DNA from: Sipunculus nudus
Taxonomy: Eukaryota > Annelida > Sipuncula > Golfingiida > Sipunculidae
Length of the DNA: 64,000 nt
NCBI GenBank assembly: GCA_026874595.1
Contig: CM049308.1
Span: 26,088,367 to 26,152,366 of the forward strand
Direction of reading: 5' to 3'
Shown here: one piece after another, positions 14,701-29,700 of the stretch
Position numbering within the stretch: position 1 is the first letter of the stretch
How the letters are laid out: every line of letters starts with the position of its first letter
The notes under the pieces: generated by a model
The model's database searches: none
What the model was told of the DNA's origin: nothing
The model's input: only the letters and a program-made list of their open reading frames with translations
Translations under genes and position numbers: made by a program

Positions 14701-17700
14701 ATAAAATAAGGTTCATACAGAAGCTATATTCTTCAGGGATCAGGTGTATAAAAGACATACTTTTACGTATTGATGGAGGCAAAACCAGGTTTTTAAATTA
14801 TAGGGAATTTTGTTCAAAAACTAATATACAGATAAACTACTTATTGTATCAAGGGTTAATCAATTGTATACCTACTGAATGGAAGAAAACCATACAAATA
14901 AACCAGGAAGAAAATGATGATCATGTAATATACAAAATAGATTCTTTAACTGGGATGAAAACAGTAACAAAATATGTGTATGGAAAGCTCATAGAAAAGG
15001 TTTATACAACTCCATCAAAATCATTAAAAAAGTGGGCATACGAGCTTAATATTGATAACACAGACACAGTTCAGGGAGTGTACATGAAGCTTAGGAAGAC
15101 TACAAACTCAGTAAAGTTAAGAATGTTTCAATATCAGATATTGAACAGAACATTGTATTTAAATGACAGGCTATCAAAAATGGGAATAGTTGCTGATTCT
15201 AAGTGCACTTTCTGTAGAACAGAAACTGAAAGTTACATTCACCTTTTTTGGTCGTGTATTTTTTCAAAGGCTTTATGGGATGAAATACGTAACTGGTTGA
15301 CCAAATGTGATAATATATCACCAACTTTTACCTTTAATGCAGAAAGCGTAATATTGGGTAACTATAATGGTTTGATAGGCAGCGTTATTTTGTGTGTTAA
15401 AAGATTTATATTTATAAGTCGGTGCAGACAAAAGAAGCCGACACCAACCGATGCACTTATTTTCATAAAAAAAATTATGGAAATAGAAAAAAGTATAGCA
15501 TGGCAAAATGGTAAAATTGATATACATAATGAAAAGTGGCAGAAATTCTGTTCACTTTGTTCAACCATCGGTTAAAACAAAAACCAAAATAGTAATTAGT
15601 TACATAGTTAAGATTGATACACTGCTAATGGTGGACAACCACAAATGAACTGATTTTCAGAACACTGAATTATCTTTCTTAATCTGTATAAAAGATTAGT
15701 TGGACAGGTCTTGTCTAGCTGTAGTGACAGAAAACAGCAGAATTATCTATATGAGCTATATGAGAGATACAAAGTAACCTGTTGAACAGTTTAGAGTAAA
15801 ACAATGTTCTGTTGTCAATGTATTGTATGCTATGTGTATGTATTGTATGTATGTATTTTTGTTTAAAAAAAATTAAAAAAAAAAAACACAATATATGTCT
15901 CCACCAAGGAAGGAGAGACTTAAGCACAAATATAACCTGGCATGCTCAAACAAAATAAGGTCCTTTGCTGGGATATTAAATACAGTATATTCTGCAAAAA
16001 AAACTGTAAAAATTCAGTTTGCCCAATCTTTATACTTCAACAGCCTTCATAGCCTTACAACAATTAATATAAAAGAGTAACCGTTTGTTGGAAACCCAGC
16101 AGCCAGAAACTGCTGGCCTACAGAGGTATAATAGAAGAGCTGAACAGACTGATATGCTAAATACATGAAACTGAGATCAGTGATGATTAAAAAAATATGC
16201 CACTAACCTTAGTGAATGCTCTGCTGCAGAGAGAGCAGATGTCAAGGAGATGCTGGAGCCTGAAGCTGCAGTTCTGGATGGCAAAGCTCAGCACCTTAGA
16301 AAACGGTTCCAGGATGCCCTACAACAATGGATTTATTATTTAGAGAAAAATCTTTATTAAATGACCCCATGTGTTATCACTCTGATACTGGTTATGCAGC
16401 CCACACAAGAAAGTATACGATGCTGATTTTGTACCATCTCCAGCTTACATATGGGCTAGTTATCTGTATCAACAAGTGATAAAGTTTGCTGAGGGATTGC
16501 ATGGTGTGCTCCTCTGAGTATGTCAAGATGTACTAGGCAGTTCAGTTACTCTAATTAAATTCAGTATTAAATTTACACTGACTGACACAATTGCAGATAT
16601 CTCCAATAAAACATCTTTGTTTGTGGTATCTTCTACACAACATTCATCCAGCTTAAAATAATTAGAACTACTTTACTTTTCAATAAAATGCTTACTTTAA
16701 ACTAGATATTTCTTGGCACCGCAGGTGCCATAGTATCGCCAGACAATTAATCCCCCCCCCCCCCTTTAAGAATAGGCCCCCCATCTTCAGCAACAATTAA
16801 TATCAGACCACACTCATAAAAAAGGTCATTCTCATAGAAAAGGTCATGATCCAAATTTCAATATACATCATCCCCTAACCTATGTCTATGTATATGCAAG
16901 AAATCTGTCCATTAGTTTTTGACTTATAATGCTCACAATACTGTTAAGTGGCAATGATGGGGTAATAAACGGCACGAAAACAAGTAAAAGAATAACAGGT
17001 GGCACCACCTGTTTCCCGTTCATGACAACACTTTCCAAGATCTTCTTTCAAGTTGATTTTTGGACCAATCAATGCATCCCTTATTGAGAAATTAATGATT
17101 TTGTGTGATTTTCAACATATATGGCAATATTCAAGGTCAAGGCCACTCATTGGAAAGGTCATGACCCCTATTCAAATAAACATTATCCTATAACCCATAT
17201 CCATGTATATGCATAATATGAAAGAAATTTGTCCATTAGTTTTTGACTTATAATGCTCACAGTACTAATAAATGGCAATGATGGGGTATTAAACGGCACA
17301 AAACAAGTAAAAGAATAACAGGTGGCGCCACCTGTTTCCGGTACATGACAATACTTTCCAAGATCTTCGAACATGTTGATTTTTGGACCAATGCATGCAT
17401 CCCTTATTGAGATATTAATGATTTTGTGTAATTTTCACCATATATGGCAATATTCAAGGTCAAGGCCACTCTTATAGGAAAGGTCATGACCCCAATTTAT
17501 ATATACATCATCCCATAACCCATGTCTATGTATATGCATAATATGAAAGAAATCTGTCCATTAGTTTTTGACTTATAATGCTCACAGGATATAAATGTAC
17601 TGTTAAGTGGCAATGATGGGGTATTAAACGGCACGAAAACAAGTAAAAGAATAACAGGTGGCGCCACCTGTTTCCAGTACATGACATTACCATCCAAGAT

Positions 17701-20700
17701 CTTCAGTCAAGTTGATTTTTGGACCAATGCATGCATCCCTTATTGAGAAATTAATGATTTTGTGTGATTTTCACCATATATGGCAATATTCAAGGTCAAG
17801 GCCACTCATTGGAAAGGTCATGACCCCTATTCAAATAAACATTATCCTATAACCCATATCCATGTATATGCATAATATGAAAGAAATTTGTCCATTAGTT
17901 TTTGACTTATAATGCTCACAGTACTGATAAATGGCAATGATGGGGTATTAAACGGCACAAAACAAGTAAAAGAATAACAGGTGGCGCCACCTGTTTCCAG
18001 TACATGACAATACTTTCCAAGATCTTCGAACATGTTGATTTTTGGACCAATGCATGCATCCCTTATTGAGATATTAATGATTTTGTGTAATTTTCACCAT
18101 ATATGGCAATATTCAAGGTCAAGGCCACTCTAATAGGAAAGGTCATGACCCCAATTAATATATACATCATCCCATAGCCCATGTCTATGTATATGCATAA
18201 TATGAAAGAAATCTGTCCATTAGTTTTTGACTTATAATGCTCACAGGTTATAAATGTACTGTTAAGTTGCAATGATGGGGTATTAAACGGCACGAAAACA
18301 AGTAAAAGAATAAAGGTGGCGCCACCTGTTTCCGGTACATGACATTACTATCCAAGATCTTCGGTCAAGTTGATTTTTGGACTAATGCATGCATCCCTTA
18401 TTGAGAAATTAATGATTTTGTGTGATTTTCACCATATATGGCAATATTCAAGGTCAAGGCCACTCTCATAGGAAAGGTCATGACCCCAATTTAAATAAAC
18501 ATCATCCCATAACCCATATCTATGTATTTGCATAATATGAAAGAAATCTGTCCATCAGTTTTTGACTTATAATGCTCACAGTACTGTCAAGTAGCTATTT
18601 TGGGGATATTAAACGGCATGAAAACAAGTAAAGAATAACAGGTGGCGCCACCAGTTTCTGGAACATGACAACCCTATCCATGATCTTCGATCAACTTGAT
18701 TTTGGGATCAATCCATGCAAGTTTTCTTGAGATATTTAAGAATTTGTGTGATTTTCCCCAAAATTGAACCTATTGAACCAAATTGAACCACTCTCCTAGT
18801 TGAGGTCATGACCTCATTTTAAATAGGCATCGTCCTCTCACCCATATCTATACATATACCAAGTTTGGTAAAGATCCGTGAAATATTTTTTGAGTTATTG
18901 TGTCCAAAAGAAATCTCTGCGGCGGCGGCGGCGCGTCCGTGCCTAAACCATAGTATCTCCAGACTATGTCTGGCGATACAATAAAAGTGTTGCCAGGTAT
19001 TTTCAGTATTATATTCACCTCAACTGAAGTGATTTAAGTCTTTTCAGAATAATGTTAACATGCATTAGTTAGGTGTTTCTAGTAACTTTCATGTATACTG
19101 TTAGAGTTGATCATTTAGTTCAATATTTATACATCCTGAAGTGATTCCAAATATTTTAAGTATGGCACTTATATCTGCTGAAGTTATTCCAGGTATTTTT
19201 CATATTAATAATTACCTTTGCTGAAGTAATTCCAGGTATTTTTAATATAGCCACCATAATCTTCAGAACAGCATTGATGTCACATGGACTGGGGAGGGAA
19301 GCCGGCAAGCGACGGAAGAACGTCTCAAACTCAATCAGGATGTTACCCCAGGCAGGAGAGCTAGTTTCTAGGGCGATACAGTCCAGGTAGGCTGCCAGAT
19401 TGGTAACAAGGTGTGTCATGTTCTCGTGGCTCATATTCTTGGTTGTGTTTACACCCTGTAATATACAGACATATAACCTTTCACAATGACATGAAAGTAT
19501 TCTTGACTTAGCATTGTTCATTTTGGGAGGTTTCACAAATACAACATAGAGAAAACTTAAAATCAAGTTAAATAACTGTTCATGTGACTGAGATGTACAA
19601 TTCATGACTGTAGTAAATTTACTGTATGGTCCCTAAACGTGTACAGTAAGCCATACAATAGTATGGTCTCTACCTGAAGTACCGGTACAGGATTCCATAT
19701 ATGTATGCAGAAAGTAAACCTGTAAACACAAATTCTGAGTGGCAAAGTCCAGTGACAATCTGAGAGTGACTGACATAATAATGACTTCTATTCAAACCAT
19801 GCAATTTTGTATCCTCCAGAAATTCTTTTCAGATTAATGATATAAACTTACAGATCTATTCACTTTTCATACTGCCCTCTGCATCCCTCTGCAGCAGCAT
19901 AATCTATCCCTTTATCCTGATATATAAAAAAAATTTAATTCCGTCTTCCCTTGCCCTAGTGTCCCACCCCACTGAAATATTTCATGGAATTTTTTTCAGT
20001 AGTTTTTGTATTATGAATCTATCAGACAAACAAACAAACTGTGTCACACAGGTAAAACATCACCTTCTTGGCAGAGGTAATATTAGTGTTGTGCTGATTA
20101 ATTGATAACATTGACGAATGTTCATTTTCTTTAATTACCATTAAATTGATCTATCAACATTGTTTATGTATGAACACACTAAGGAGTCATATATTAACTA
20201 GCAAAAAAGGTACTTGGACCACAAATTAGCAACAAAAATAACTAACAACTAAGGGTTGAGCAGCAGTCATTGGTGTCAACAACACTGCCATTGCCTTGGC
20301 CTTCAGTCTGCATGACCATAAGCATGCATATATACTGATATTACTGCAAATTTTAAATTAACAATTTTTCTGCATTTATTACAATATAAACCAAACAACC
20401 TGTGTGATTCCTATGATAACATGATTCATCATAGTAATAATGTGAATAACAACAGCAGATTTAAAGTAAATACAGATGGTACATAAAATAATCAGTTAAT
20501 AATCAATTATTGGTTCTTTATTTTGTTTAATCATTTATTCTGATTTTACAACAAACTCTTACTGCGTAAGTATTGATAGAGATGAAGAACAAGGTGTCTG
20601 CCTTACCTCCAGTAGGTGTTGGAGACCGGCATAGCAGTTGAGTTCATTAAAATCAACCAGGGCTATAGCAATGGTCTTCAGGAACTCAGGGTCTGAAATA

Positions 20701-23700
20701 ATTAAATAAATCTATGAAACCTCTCTGCACCTGATGTGTGCTTATGAGTATATAACAGCAACGCAACTAGAGTTACCAAACAACAGAAATTTTTGTCTGT
20801 GAACACTGATGTTATTTTTAATGTTTGCGGCTTTACACAGGAATCAATAGGCACAGTAATTCAGGGTTAGCTGGCTTAGACAGTAGAGTAATACAATGCT
20901 CAGCTCTCTTCCCCAGTGACACAGGTTCAATCCCAGAGTGTGGCTATGAGACTCGTTTGTAGTGGCCATGCATCCTTGGTCAGTGGTTTTCTCCAAGTTC
21001 CCTGGTTTCCTCAACCCCTTCAACACTACCAAACACCACTGTCTGAGCCATGCAGAGTGTCCATATTAGTTATTGTAACTAGTTGTATAATCCATGTAAA
21101 GTCTGAGGTGTTTCAGGCTTAGATGGCTCTAGAGATGTCTCATCATACACAAATAATTAAGAAAGTAATTTCCCATTGATTTTTTTTTCTCAAGAATGGA
21201 TCAACAGCATTTTGGTTTGCAATGTCCAACTTCAGGGATGAAACATTTCATGAAGGCTGATATGAGTTGACTGTTTTGTTGCCTGACATTATAATATAGA
21301 GATAAGTTGTGTTTGTACATGATAAAATTGTTCTTTTTTGGAAAAGGAAGCTGTGTTATCATTTCTATGGAAATTGTGGTATTAAAACCTTTGCAGCATT
21401 GCATAAGTATCTTATGCAGAACATAATAACAACATACTGGCAACAGGAACTGCTCTTGAACTCAGTTATTGAGTGTTTAGGTTCAAGAAGACACAGGCCA
21501 TACTACTCCCATCAGCCATGACATGAGCGATGAGAATAAACTTATAAATAGTGACATGTCTTTGTGTAGTAATTCTGCATTATTAAGGGATTACACGTAT
21601 TTAAACTAAGAATATAAATGCATATTAGCTTACCATAACTGAACTTGGTCCAAATGATACTTCAGAGATTTTATGGATTTTCTTCCTTTTACAGATAAAT
21701 ATTGTTTTGAGCTTATAACCCCACCGAAATGCATATGTGGAGTGGTGATTGAAATGTAACATCAGATATAACTAGAATACGGGAAGTCGACAAGCAACTA
21801 CGTGTATCAGCCAATATCAGAGTGGAACGGGTGAAGTGAGGCATTAATTGAGTGGCAAGGGGAAATAGAGTGAGGTGTGTTGCATATTAGCATGGATGTC
21901 TGCAGCTTAAATGTGTATGTCATAAAATCAAGAAAGCTATTCAGGATGTATACGCATGCAAAATTTCAGGTGAATTTACTTCAGAGATATGAGTGATTTT
22001 AACCAAAGGCAGACGAACAGATGGACACTGTGCAAATATGGTTGCAGGTGTATGTTATAAAGCTATCCAAAGGCTACATTTGTACAAATTTTTTTTCCTG
22101 ATCGGTCAAATGGTTCCCCAGATATGTGGGTTTATGTGTGGAAACAGACACACAAATGGACGCTGGGCAGAGAGGAAAGGTCAGAGTTCAACGCCCATTG
22201 GTTAGGCACCAGTTCACATGTGACCCGATAATTGTTGTAAGTTTAGGAAAAATCAGTCCAGTAGACTCAGAGGAGTTCTCCGGAAACTAACTTGGTGGCG
22301 GCCGCAGAACCCAGTCAAAAACATAGTACCCGCAAAACTTTGTTTTGGCGGATACAATTACCCTTGGTGGGTATCCTATGGTAAGAATGATATGTTATTG
22401 ATAAGCTTTATGGACACTTACATGAATGGGACATTAGTGAACACTCACTTTCTATTTCTGTCATGAAGAGCCTCGGGAAGATGCCGTTTGGAGCCAGCTG
22501 ATGAAGGGTACACCTGATGAACTGTCTGGCCACACTGACGCTGTTACCAGGAATGATCAGGCTGCCACTACAGGGTATCAAGTACACACAGGATGCTATA
22601 CCATTACTTAAATAACAGTAAAATTTAATATATATTAGATTATGGAATATAATGAGAGTTCAGTTGTGAAAAAGATATGTGCGTTCACTACATCTGAAGA
22701 TATGTATGTGTCTAATGTAATGTGAAAACAAGTGAATTTTAATGCCACAGTATGCTTTTGAATACAAAAGCCCAAAAATATTAAGCAAACTTATAAATTA
22801 TTATGAATTCACATGAAGAATCATTTACACAGGCAAACATACAAATAAACACACAAAGAGGCAGGCAGACACAGGTGACAACATCACCTCCAGTTCTTCA
22901 CCTCTTAGTTTGTGGAGCTGATAAACTGATTAGTAATACAGCATGTTCACTTACATATCTGACTGCCATGGATACTGACTGCTGGCAGCAATCCTGAAAC
23001 ATAGCACAAATATAAAGTTTGTGAATGCAATGTTACACTCCATGTTTATGTTAACTCCAGCTTAAATTTTTGCTGATCATCACCAACATGACAAAAATGT
23101 TGCTGAGTTGATAAAGAAGTAGTAATATGTAATTAAATGCATGTAAACCCTAAGCTGTCATTGGAAGCCTCCCTCCCCTACCGGGCCCTAAATTGAGAAA
23201 TAATGGAGAATCGGCTCTGGCGTTTATGACCTGGCAATTAGGAATAAGGTCAAGGTAAAAAATAAATATCAAGTTCAAATTAGGGTAAGGGAGGGGGGGG
23301 GGCACAAACAAGTACACCAACAAACACGAAATAAAACTGGTCATATATGTGCCATCATTTGTGTGGCTGATGACATTAGTCATTACTGATTAATCAGAAA
23401 TTTCATTACATCAGGTTATTTTAAGCAAATCCAAAGTAATTTCAAATTTGCATCAGACATTTCACAAAAGTAAGACCAGGGCATGGTGACATAACTTAAA
23501 AGTTTATCAGACAATACCTGAACTGTATTGCAGGTTCTTTTTTCAACCTTAAACAAATGTTTTACAAAATTAATATTTCTTTTTCTCTCAAATTTGAGCT
23601 AATTGCAATGTTGAAGCTCTTTATCTTGTATGAAACTTTAGTCTACTATCCCTCACAATTCACTGGCCTCAAGATAACCATACTGACTAACAATTTCCAA

Positions 23701-26700
23701 TAAAAATAAATGAAAAATTTGAGTACTGACCTAGCAACAGCCTGCATCATGTCAGGGAGGAGCTTGGCCGAGAGTGACGGCTCACGGTGGATGAAAGTGG
23801 CGAGGCCGATGATACAGAGACTGATGGTGTCCTCGTCGTACTGCTCCAGGACTGCGTGACACTGGGGGCACCTGTCAACTAGCATGCTCTCCTGGTACTT
23901 CAGCATTGCTAGTGATCGCTTCGCGCTCTGGCTCTGCTGGTTCTTCTGTATCAGGTCCGCCTTACGCATCCGACGTCTGGGGATAAAATATTACCCCTTT
24001 CACACACAAAATATTTTCAAAACAATTTATGCAAAGCGGTTTCACTTGATTGTTTTGAATCTGTGTTGTGCACAGACACAGGAATCTAACACCAAAGCAT
24101 GAAGTGTATATACATTTCAAATGTGGAACAATGTAACATTTTGCTGATATAAACCTTCTTGCTGTCAAAACTAGTTGCTGCTTGAAAACTGGGTCCAAAC
24201 CGTTCTGGAGCATTCACATGCCACTTTAGCAAAGCCGATAAAATGCTTGCATTCAAAACTCCTTTAGGCCAAAATGGTTTGAAAACTCTTTGGACTGCCT
24301 TTAAATTTCACAAATCCCCCCCCCCCCCAAATTTATCAAGTGTTTTTTGCTCAAGACAATTCCTCACACAAGGTTTCATTGATAACACATAGTTTCATTT
24401 TCCAAAACATTTCCAGCATGAGATACATCATCATACACTGGACATTTACAACTGTCACACAATCACTGAAAGATTCCCGTCCCCCAAGGACACCTGTGAC
24501 TGAGATATTATGGAGAATTGGCTATGGAATGTTTGACCTAAGAAATACGGTCAAAGTCAAAATTTGTTATAAGGTGAAAATCTGTGATCTATGACTAACA
24601 CTGTACATAAATATCAGTTTTTTTTTTTTAAATGAGCCACATTTTAGATCTACCGGTAGCACACACATGGGCAGAATGAGGAAAAAGACTAGATGTGTCG
24701 GAATGACACGAATGCCCTGCCTAAGGCAAATTAGAAACATTCGTTAAATTTTGTAAAATTTTTTTAAGTTCCTGAGGTGTCATATGGTAAAAAGTAGGTC
24801 AACCAGGACAAAAAGCAAACTTGATCTGTAACTGGTCATTATCTGACCACACACCAAAAATCAGGCCAATTTCTGCAGGCATTGCGAAAAAAGTCCGTAC
24901 ATGTGTATTTGTCATGAACATTTCTTTTTTTCATGAAATTTTCTAAGTTAAGGAGCCGTAAAACAGTCAAAAGAAGGTCAATAGGGACAAAACGCGAACT
25001 CGATCTGTAACTGGTCATTATCTGTCCACACACCAAAAATCAGGCCAATACCTGCAGGCATTGCGAAAAAAAGTATGTACATGTGTATTTGTCATGAAAA
25101 TTTCTATTTTTCATGAAATTTTCTATGTTCAAGAGCTGTAAAACGGTCAAAAGTGGGTCAACCGCGACAAAACGCGAACTCGATCTGTAACTGGTCATTA
25201 TCTGCCAACACACCAAAAATCAGGCCAATACCTGCAGGCATTGCGAAAAAAAGTCCGTACATGTGTGTTTGTCATGAAAATTTCTATTTTTCATGAAATT
25301 TTCTAAGTTTAGGAGCCGTAAAACGGTCAAAAGTAGGTCAACCGGGACAAAAAGCGAACTCGATCTGTAACTGGTCATTATCTGTCCACACACCAAAAAT
25401 CAGGCCAATACCTGCAGGCATTCCGAAAAAAAGTATGTACATGTGTATTTGTCATGAAAATTTCTATTTTTCATGAAATTTTCTAAGTTAAGGAGCCGTA
25501 AAACAGTCAAAAGTAGGTCAATCGGGATGAAACGCGAACTCGATCTGTAACTGGTCATTATCTGCCCACACACCAAAAATCAGGCAAATATCTGCAGGCA
25601 TTGCGAAAAAAAAGTCCGTACATGTGTGTTTGTCATGAAAATTTCTATTTTTCATGAAATTTTCTAAGTTTAGGAGCCGTAAAACGGTCAAAAGTTGGTC
25701 AACCGGGACGAAACGCGAACTGGATCTGTAACTGGTCATTATCTGCCCACACACCAAAAATCAGGCCAATATCTGCAGGCATTGCGAAAAAAAGTCTGTA
25801 CAACTGTTTGATTTCGGAATGACGGAATGACGGACATGGGTGAAGGAAGGACATGGGTAAAACTATATGCCCCGGCCACTTTGTGGCCGGGGCATAAAAA
25901 AAGAATAAATTTGTAATTGATGTTTTTTCACTCTGGGAGACTTAATAAAAGGAAGTCCACCCACTAAACAATTTGACCCAAATATGATACAGAAATAAAT
26001 GCATCAAGCCTCCCCTCCAGGCTTAACCACAGGTCAGACTAATAACCGAAAAGGGCTGAAAAGCACCAAAAAGCACCAAAAAGGTCCAAAAAGCATCAAG
26101 ATTATCACTTACTTCTACTTTCAAGTGGTCTTAAATAGTATGTATTATTGAATATGGTACAAATCATTTTGCAAAAATGTGTAAACTGAGATTGTCAACA
26201 TAACTGAAATACTGACAACTATGATCAAGCTTGTGGTGATTTTATATGTAAATTGGCCACCAGGTGTCATCAGTGCATACAGGCACTAGATGATGCACGT
26301 GACAGTTGATAATGGTGGTGACAGTTGGCAGATTATTTTGACAATTATGTTAATGTCTGTACCAAATTTGACAAAATATTTACTTTCAGACCATTAATAA
26401 GTAGAAATAGGTGTGAATATTGGAGCATTTTTGGTGCTTTTTGGTTCTTTCCGGTTATAAGTCTGACTGCTTAACCACAACTTATCTGGCAGTTCCCACT
26501 CACTTTGATGGAGATTTCTTGCTTGACTCAGAAGATGTAGATTCATGCAGCTCAGGGATTGCACGGTGAAGCTCCACAGCTGTTAGGCCAGTCTTCCGTG
26601 CCTTGCGCTGACGGAAATTTGGTCGTGGTCTTGGCTGTGGTCCAGGACTGGGACAAGGGCTCTCTTCTAACTCACCTGGTTCACAAATGAAACAATGAAT

Positions 26701-29700
26701 TTCTTCACAAAATGCAACTGTTTTGCTGGTATCTGAAAACTTTGTGTGTGGTTTAATATTTTTGCCTTCTCATGAGCAAAAACCAGAGACATGCAGCTGA
26801 TGAAGAACTCAAATGAACTCTCCAGCCTTATTTGAAAGTAATAAAGGTGATCTACATGAGAAAGAAAGAAAATGCTATAATTGTCCATTTACCTACATCA
26901 GTTAAATTTAAATTTTTTTTGGAGGGGGGGGGGGGGGGAAAGGGAGGTGCAGACATTTGATATTTACACCAACTTTAGATTACATACACTGAAAAGATGC
27001 ACACATTTATTCACACTGGTGCCCTGGACTAGACACCATTAGATGCATAATACCTTCGATTAGAAATTCTCTTGAAATGGAGACTAACTGAATGAGCTGC
27101 TCTTAACGAAAAAAGTTAATGAATTATACATGTGCCATCTGTTAGTGGAAGCTTTTTAATTAATATGAACATGATATTCTGTGAACAAGCCCCACTTATT
27201 ATGTCTGCATTAATCTACCAATTACCTGATTACCATTTCTTATTAAACAGCTAACTGATTAAAACAGCCACCAGGTTTGGGCCTGGCCATGCTTTTGATA
27301 TAATTTTATAATGTCCAAGGGGAACACCCAAGTATCACACCAGGGGCTCTGTTGGTGGGATTTAAGCTGGCTTTCCATATATACGTATGCAGTATGTATG
27401 CAGTACGTATGTGTAGGCAGCTGTACTGGGAATCAGACATACTATACATTCTCATGGAGTGATTCCATATTAAAGGTGTATGCAGTACATATGCAAATAT
27501 ACATATGCATATGTAGAAAATTCTTATTGCTCAATGTACTAGTGTAGCAAGTGAAAATGCATACACATGGTAAAGGATAGGGGAATTCTAAACTATGAAG
27601 CCAGTGATATGGTATTCCTCTGGCAGATGACTTCTGTGCTCATGCAGCACTTTCCTATATCCCCAGTTTTGGTGCATATCTAATTAATGGAATCATAGGT
27701 GTTTGTTTTCTAGCGGCATACACATTCATACTGCATTTGCATACAAATATAAGAAATACTCGCATTAACTGTATACCTGAATATGACCATACTTACTCTC
27801 TGTCTGTGTAGTGTCCAGTGCAGATCCATCAGTGTATTCTCCCTTGATCCCCTGTATGCTGGGAGGTACCCTTCTCCCGGCCTTGCGTCCTCCGGGGCGG
27901 GAGAGGACAAACGGATCACCATTAACATCAGTTGGGACAGTCTCCGGAATATCTGGCAACCCACTTGGTCCAGTCACAACCTGATCTGGGCATATCTCAG
28001 CCACCTTGTGGTTCTCAGTACCTTCGGCAGTGAGGTTATTATTATCTGCATCAGTGCTGCCATCTGTCGGCAGTTTTAATGGTCCGCTTTCCTTCTTCTT
28101 TGCCTCACTTGCTGACTCAAAGGCCAGGATCTGTTCGGCAATTTTTCTGTCTACCTCAGAAGTCTGTTCTTGAAGTTGCTGTGCGGTTTGGGGTTCAGTG
28201 CTCAATTCCAACATTTCATCCCGTGGGTGGGCCCCGACCTGCTGAAGGACGTACTCTTCCACGCTCTGCTCAAATGTTCGCTGTATAATAGATTATCACT
28301 TGTTATGAACTGTTTGTCATATAATGTCATGTTCCATGTATAACATGCAGATAAACATGTAAAGAAATGTATTTTGAACTGTTGGCTGTATAACAGATAA
28401 TCACTTATTATAAACTACGTACTGTATAATAGAAAAACATTTATTATGAACTGTTCACTGTATCATAGATAAACACTTATTATGAACTGGGGATACAGTC
28501 TTTCTGTAATGCTGAGCCAGTTATCTGGATAATATTGTTTAAAGAATAATGGTTTAGACAAAGGTAGATAGTGTGAAACATCACATGATTAAGAAATTCT
28601 GGGGCAAAAACTGATACAAATTGTTGGGAATCATAAGCTGATATATTGTGTGATACTGATACATGTAAAAATGCTTTCAAAACTTTTTCTAAATGTGATT
28701 TAAACAGACTATTTAAAGCATCTAAATTCTTAATAAGAATATAATCTGTTTTGTTTAAATGCAAAATTATTTATGGAATATTAAAATTATCTTAACATAG
28801 CTAAACACAGCTTGAAAAATATTAACATTATCTTAACTTATCTAAACACAGCTTGAAGAATATTAACATTATAATCTGTAACAATAGTTAAAACCTTCTT
28901 GTGATTATGATGTTATAATTTACAGTAAAGCTACTGACAGTGACTGGAATTACACACTTAAAGCACCAAGTAAGCGGCAGTTATAATGTATCAGATTTTA
29001 ACTATGTCATTATATCATGAAAATCGCAAGACTTTAACCTCGCGAATATTAAGCCAACCACAGTATTCTGAACAATGTCTCAGCTGATATGTGACATGCA
29101 AACACAAGGCAGCGTGCCATGCAGTGGAGTGTCAATTTGGTCAAATTCCCTAACATACTGACTGATAGATATAGGTAGCCTATTAGGCAGCCTGTTGGCA
29201 TTTTATCTATAGCTACATTTACACTAGAACGATATAGTGAATTTGAACTAATATATCTCTTTAAGATCTCACAGTCTCTGTTGTTATATTCTCTGTGTTT
29301 TACAGATAAAGAACATTGTAAAAGATTCCAATTTGCAGGACTAGACCATGCAAATTGTGATAATAACACAGGTTATAACACACTTATAACACAGGTTTCA
29401 ATGTATACTTATAGCACACATGTAATGACAGTTATGAAGTCACTGTTAGCACAAGGCAGCTCACTAAATCATGCACTGTACTGGCATTATCTTTCACAAA
29501 GAGCACCTGTGTTAATGACACAGCCTTCACCACAGACCAGCCTTGCAAGCAGCATGCATCATCATACTATAATTCACGGGAATCTGTTTGTCTGTCTGTC
29601 TGTCCGGATTCATTCGCACGCTAAGGATCGCACGGTCGTCAAACTTCGTGGGAGGGTGCATCTTGGTCCGGGGAAGAACAAGTTTATATTTTTTAGGCGT

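Larger units (their letters stand above)
10165..15899 (+). mobile_element. Tx1/L1-like LINE with 16-bp target duplication
   Basis: Bounded by a perfect direct repeat AAACACAATATATGTC at 10165-10180 and 15884-15899. The body is ~5.7 kb, with a 5' UTR of ~100 bp, ORF1, a ~580-bp spacer, a broken ORF2, and a 3' end with TGTATG repeats and an A-rich tail. Coiled-coil ORF1 plus AP-endonuclease/reverse-transcriptase ORF2 is the L1/Tx1 superfamily layout. It lies in an UNC79 intron, antisense to the gene. Confidence 0.92.

Noticed and set aside
17183-18293. Similar minus-strand ORFs (CYSFTCFVPFNTPSLPF)
   Set aside because: Readings of the ~330-bp tandem units of family B; no codon-like conservation across units.
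24839-25757. Two similar minus-strand ORFs starting MVCGQIMTSY
   Set aside because: They are translations of the 180-bp tandem units of family C; the similarity comes from the repeat, and frames break between units.
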